This document shows, in pieces, positions 14,739 through 17,017 of a stretch of DNA of 17,017 bases. Position 1 is the first letter of the stretch; the number at the start of each line of letters is the position of its first letter. The DNA is from CAYGZM01 sp964354365 (lineage in GTDB: Bacteria; Planctomycetota; Phycisphaerae; Sedimentisphaerales; Anaerobacaceae). Below the pieces are notes generated by a model. The model saw only the letters and a program-made list of their open reading frames with translations. It searched no databases and had not been told where the DNA came from. The stretch covers positions 1-17,017 of the forward strand of contig CAYGZM010000076.1 of the NCBI GenBank assembly GCA_964354365.1. Reading direction: 5' to 3'. A program made the position numbers and the translations under genes.

Positions 14739-14757
14739 GCAAATTCGCAAAATTTGC
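14739..14757. promoter_or_regulatory. Dyad symmetry upstream of the FadL-type gene, possible operator
   Basis: GCAAATT-CGCAA-AATTTGC is a perfect 7-bp inverted repeat with a 5-nt centre, about 75 bases upstream of ATG 14833. A TATTAT box follows at 14782-14787, but no good -35 lies at proper spacing. Regulator binding is a guess. Confidence 0.35.
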
Positions 14758-14832
14758 TCGTGCATTTGAGGCCCTAACGGGTATTATTACGGCCCTTGAA
14801 CCATATTGACACAGGTAAGAAAGGTTTCATCA

Positions 14833-16140
14833 ATGTCGATTCACACCAAGAAGTTTCCCGTCTTTGTCGTTATCTGCATCGTATTGATAACTCAGACAGG
14901 CTTCGTCCACGCTGGCGGATATGAATGGGGAGGGCTTGGAAGCCGGGCGCAGTCGATGGGCGGCGCGTTTATCGGGCTGGCCGATGACTGGAGCGCGATA
15001 TACTGGAACCCGGCGGGGCTGACCCAGCTCGATGGAATGGGCGCGGGCTTCGATTTTGCAAGCCCGCATCCTGTCATCAAGGACGGCAGCAGTCTGTCGA
15101 ACCTGCTCCCGGCCAATATGGAGACCCGATACCAGATTGACACCTTCGCCCAGTACACCGGGCTTGAGCCGACCAGGTTCGGCAAAGAGACCGTCGAATA
15201 CGACTTCTATTTCCCCTCCGGCGCGGGCGGATACTGGAAGTGTATGGGCCTCAATATGGCCGTCGGCTTCTACACGCCGGCCGGTTATTTCGCCGACTTC
15301 AAAGACACCATGGGCTACGGCGCCGGCACCATAAGCGCCAAGCTCTACCAGGCCCTCGGCATCCGTGCAATCAATTACTCCCTCGCCAAACAGATAAATC
15401 CCGCGCTGTCAATCGGGGCCGGTGTGAACATCCTGCAAGGCAATATAGACTACGAGGCAAAAAAAGATGTCGTCGGTTCGGGCATACTGGATTACAGGTG
15501 GGGCTTCGAGTCTGACTGCGACGGGACCGGCTACGAAGGCGTGTTCGGATTTCTCACGAGCCTCAACGACAAGCTGAGCCTCGGCGGGGTCTATCGCACA
15601 GGCGGCACAATCGACCTCAAAGGCGATGCCAGCAGCTATTTGACCCTGACGGGTCTTAGCGAGACGAGCGATTTCACCCAGAAGTTTCGTTACCCTTCCA
15701 CATACGGCTTGGGATTGGCCTACAAGGCAAGGCCCGACCTCACTGTCACCGGCGACTGGCAGAGAACCAACTGGTCGGAATTCAGGATAGACGTTGACTA
15801 CAAGACACCCGGGTTCGCACTCACCAACAAGGACTACTCAGCCGACTGGAAGGATTCGGACCGCTACCGCCTCGGCCTGGAGTACAAGCCCACCGACAAG
15901 TGGGCGCTGCGTACAGGCTACTTCTTCGACAAGACCCCCGTGCGCGACAAATCGGTCAGCATGTCCAACATTGCCGACGTTGACCGGCACAACATAGTGT
16001 TCGGCGTCGGCCGAGAGCTCCGGCAGAATATCCAGCTTGATCTTGTCTATCACTACGCCTGGGGCAACCGCACCGTCAACGGCGTCCACTACGAACAGAA
16101 AATCAACAGTGTAGGTGTGTCGCTGGCCTGCAAATTCTGA
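14833..16140 (+). CDS. FadL/OmpP1/TodX-family outer-membrane transport protein
   Basis: 435 residues. ATG 14833 is preferred over TTG 14806 because AAAGG lies eight bases upstream and the protein then opens with a signal peptide (1-27, cleavage at VHA/GG). The mature N-terminus has the family signature, SRAQSMGGAFIGLADDWSAI followed by YWNPAGL, the FadL hatch-region motif. Alternating beta-strands follow to the end, and the last residue is Phe after GVSLACK, typical of outer-membrane barrels recognised by the Bam machinery. FadL proteins let hydrophobic compounds such as long-chain fatty acids or aromatics cross the outer membrane; the substrate here is unknown. It is a single gene as far as visible, and its 3' end faces the TPR gene 51 bases away. 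Confidence 0.93.
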   Translation: MSIHTKKFPVFVVICIVLITQTGFVHAGGYEWGGLGSRAQSMGGAFIGLADDWSAIYWNPAGLTQLDGMGAGFDFASPHPVIKDGSSLSNLLPANMETRYQIDTFAQYTGLEPTRFGKETVEYDFYFPSGAGGYWKCMGLNMAVGFYTPAGYFADFKDTMGYGAGTISAKLYQALGIRAINYSLAKQINPALSIGAGVNILQGNIDYEAKKDVVGSGILDYRWGFESDCDGTGYEGVFGFLTSLNDKLSLGGVYRTGGTIDLKGDASSYLTLTGLSETSDFTQKFRYPSTYGLGLAYKARPDLTVTGDWQRTNWSEFRIDVDYKTPGFALTNKDYSADWKDSDRYRLGLEYKPTDKWALRTGYFFDKTPVRDKSVSMSNIADVDRHNIVFGVGRELRQNIQLDLVYHYAWGNRTVNGVHYEQKINSVGVSLACKF

Positions 16141-16191
16141 TTCATACGGCGCCCGGCATCGCTCTGAGCCAATGTGCTCACAACGACAGGT

Positions 16192-17017
16192 TCAATCGCG
16201 ACGCCGAATACGGGATAGCAGATTTGAAATGTGAGATGGTGCAGACCGCACGGGTCGAGGGCATAGGCGCCGGATGGAGTCTGCTATTCGCTGCCGACGC
16301 CGAGCCCGACGCACCGCCCGGCTGATTGCCCGAACGCGAGGATCATCGCCAGCCAGGTTTCGGGCCTTCTCAATCCTCTCGGCAGCCCTGTCTGGGCGCC
16401 CCATCGCCAGATACACCAGGGCCGAATCATTCAAGGCCCTGACATGCTCACTATTGATATCGAGGCAATGCCCGAAGAACCGAGCCGCGTCCTCAAACAT
16501 CGCCTGGGCGGCGCTGACAACGCCGAGATAGTAATACGCATCCGCCGCGGCGCTATCTATATCCAGGGCCCGCAGCAGGCAGTGTGTGGCATGATTCAGC
16601 TCGCCCATCGCCAGGAACATCGAACCCATCGAAATTAGAGTCTCGGCTGCTTCGGGCGTGAGCCGCAACTCGCAGGCAAGGTAAGAGCGCGCCTGCTGCT
16701 CCCGGCCGTTCATTAACGCGATTTGGGCCAGCCTGTAAGAAGGGCCCGTCAGCGTGTCGTCCGTTTGCAGCGCCTGATCGAACAATTCCGCGGCAGCTTC
16801 ATAATCGCCTTTGTCAAAGGCGATTTCACCCAGATAGAACATGGCCGGTGCGAAATCCGCCTGAATCTCGAGTATCCTGTTGAACTTCTCCTTTGCCGAT
16901 TCAATGTTCCCAAGCTCGAGCAGGAACAGGCCAAAATCGAGAATAACGTCGATATCACCCGAATTGACCCTAAGCTCAGCGAGAAAATGCTCCCGGCTGC
17001 GTTCCATCTCGCCGTCC
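16192..17017 (-). CDS. Tetratricopeptide-repeat protein (5' part beyond right edge)
   Basis: The frame is open to the window edge (DGE precedes the first Met at 17007), so the true start lies outside. At least six TPR units follow one another, for example YLGEIAFDKGDYEAAAELFD, SMGSMFLAMGELNHATHCLL and YLGVVSAAQAMFEDAARFFG, forming a helical solenoid for protein binding. The last 46 residues are strikingly Arg-rich (SRAVRRARRRQRI through SRIRRRD) and hold no TPR. No enzyme domain is visible. It is convergent with the FadL-type gene; no strong terminator is seen between them, only a 5-bp TGAGC/GCTCA stem near 16164-16179. The partner is unknown. Confidence 0.88.
   Translation of the reverse strand, partial: DGEMERSREHFLAELRVNSGDIDVILDFGLFLLELGNIESAKEKFNRILEIQADFAPAMFYLGEIAFDKGDYEAAAELFDQALQTDDTLTGPSYRLAQIALMNGREQQARSYLACELRLTPEAAETLISMGSMFLAMGELNHATHCLLRALDIDSAAADAYYYLGVVSAAQAMFEDAARFFGHCLDINSEHVRALNDSALVYLAMGRPDRAAERIEKARNLAGDDPRVRAISRAVRRARRRQRIADSIRRLCPRPVRSAPSHISNLLSRIRRRD

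Noticed and set aside
14806..14832. Upstream TTG start for the FadL-type gene
   Set aside because: It would add nine residues before a good signal peptide, and the AAAGG site fits ATG 14833.
16141..16191. Bidirectional terminator between the convergent FadL-type and TPR genes
   Set aside because: Only a 5-bp stem (TGAGC/GCTCA) is seen and no T-run on either side.

Overview
The window looks like a chromosomal segment of a planctomycete, probably of the Phycisphaerae/Sedimentisphaerales type. The evidence is indirect: secreted proteins with dockerin-like VNLADL...W modules, a PQQ-type propeller with the WPQWRGP opening common in that phylum, a planctomycete-type secreted VWA protein, a giant CotH/lamin-tail protein, and many short palindromic GC-rich repeats. 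No rRNA or ribosomal marker is present, so the assignment is an inference.

Layout. Positions 1-4648 (minus) hold the first 1549 codons of a giant secreted CotH-kinase/lamin-tail/dockerin protein that runs off the left edge. A divergent gap follows (4649-5522) with an 83-nt near-perfect hairpin and a doubtful small ORF. At 5523-6734 (plus) is a secreted VWA protein whose metal-site serines are replaced. Positions 6735-7563 are a gene-free, repeat-rich stretch between convergent genes. At 7564-9501 (minus) is a secreted six-bladed YWTD-type propeller protein with a C-terminal dockerin-like motif and a good sigma-70-type promoter. At 9842-11965 (minus) a two-gene unit with its own promoter encodes a Re-citrate-synthase-like enzyme and a HAD hydrolase. 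At 12097-14340 (minus) is a membrane-embedded PQQ-type propeller protein carrying in-frame repeat DNA. A repeat copy, a tRNA-Leu(UAA) with its promoter, a FadL-type outer-membrane porin (14833-16140, plus) and a partial TPR protein (16192-17017, minus) complete the window.

How it fits together. Most products are exported or membrane proteins (CotH/LTD protein, VWA protein, YWTD propeller, PQQ propeller, FadL porin), so the region mainly serves the cell envelope. The metabolic exception is the Re-citrate-synthase-like gene, an enzyme type known mainly from anaerobes. I see no defence system, CRISPR array, transposase or phage gene.

The most interesting signal is a palindromic repeat family. 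One copy sits upstream of the PQQ-propeller gene. Another lies inside that gene, in frame, and encodes a proline-rich loop between membrane helices. They share an exact 20-mer and an exact 16-mer. This resembles the protein-coding palindromic elements known from Rickettsia.
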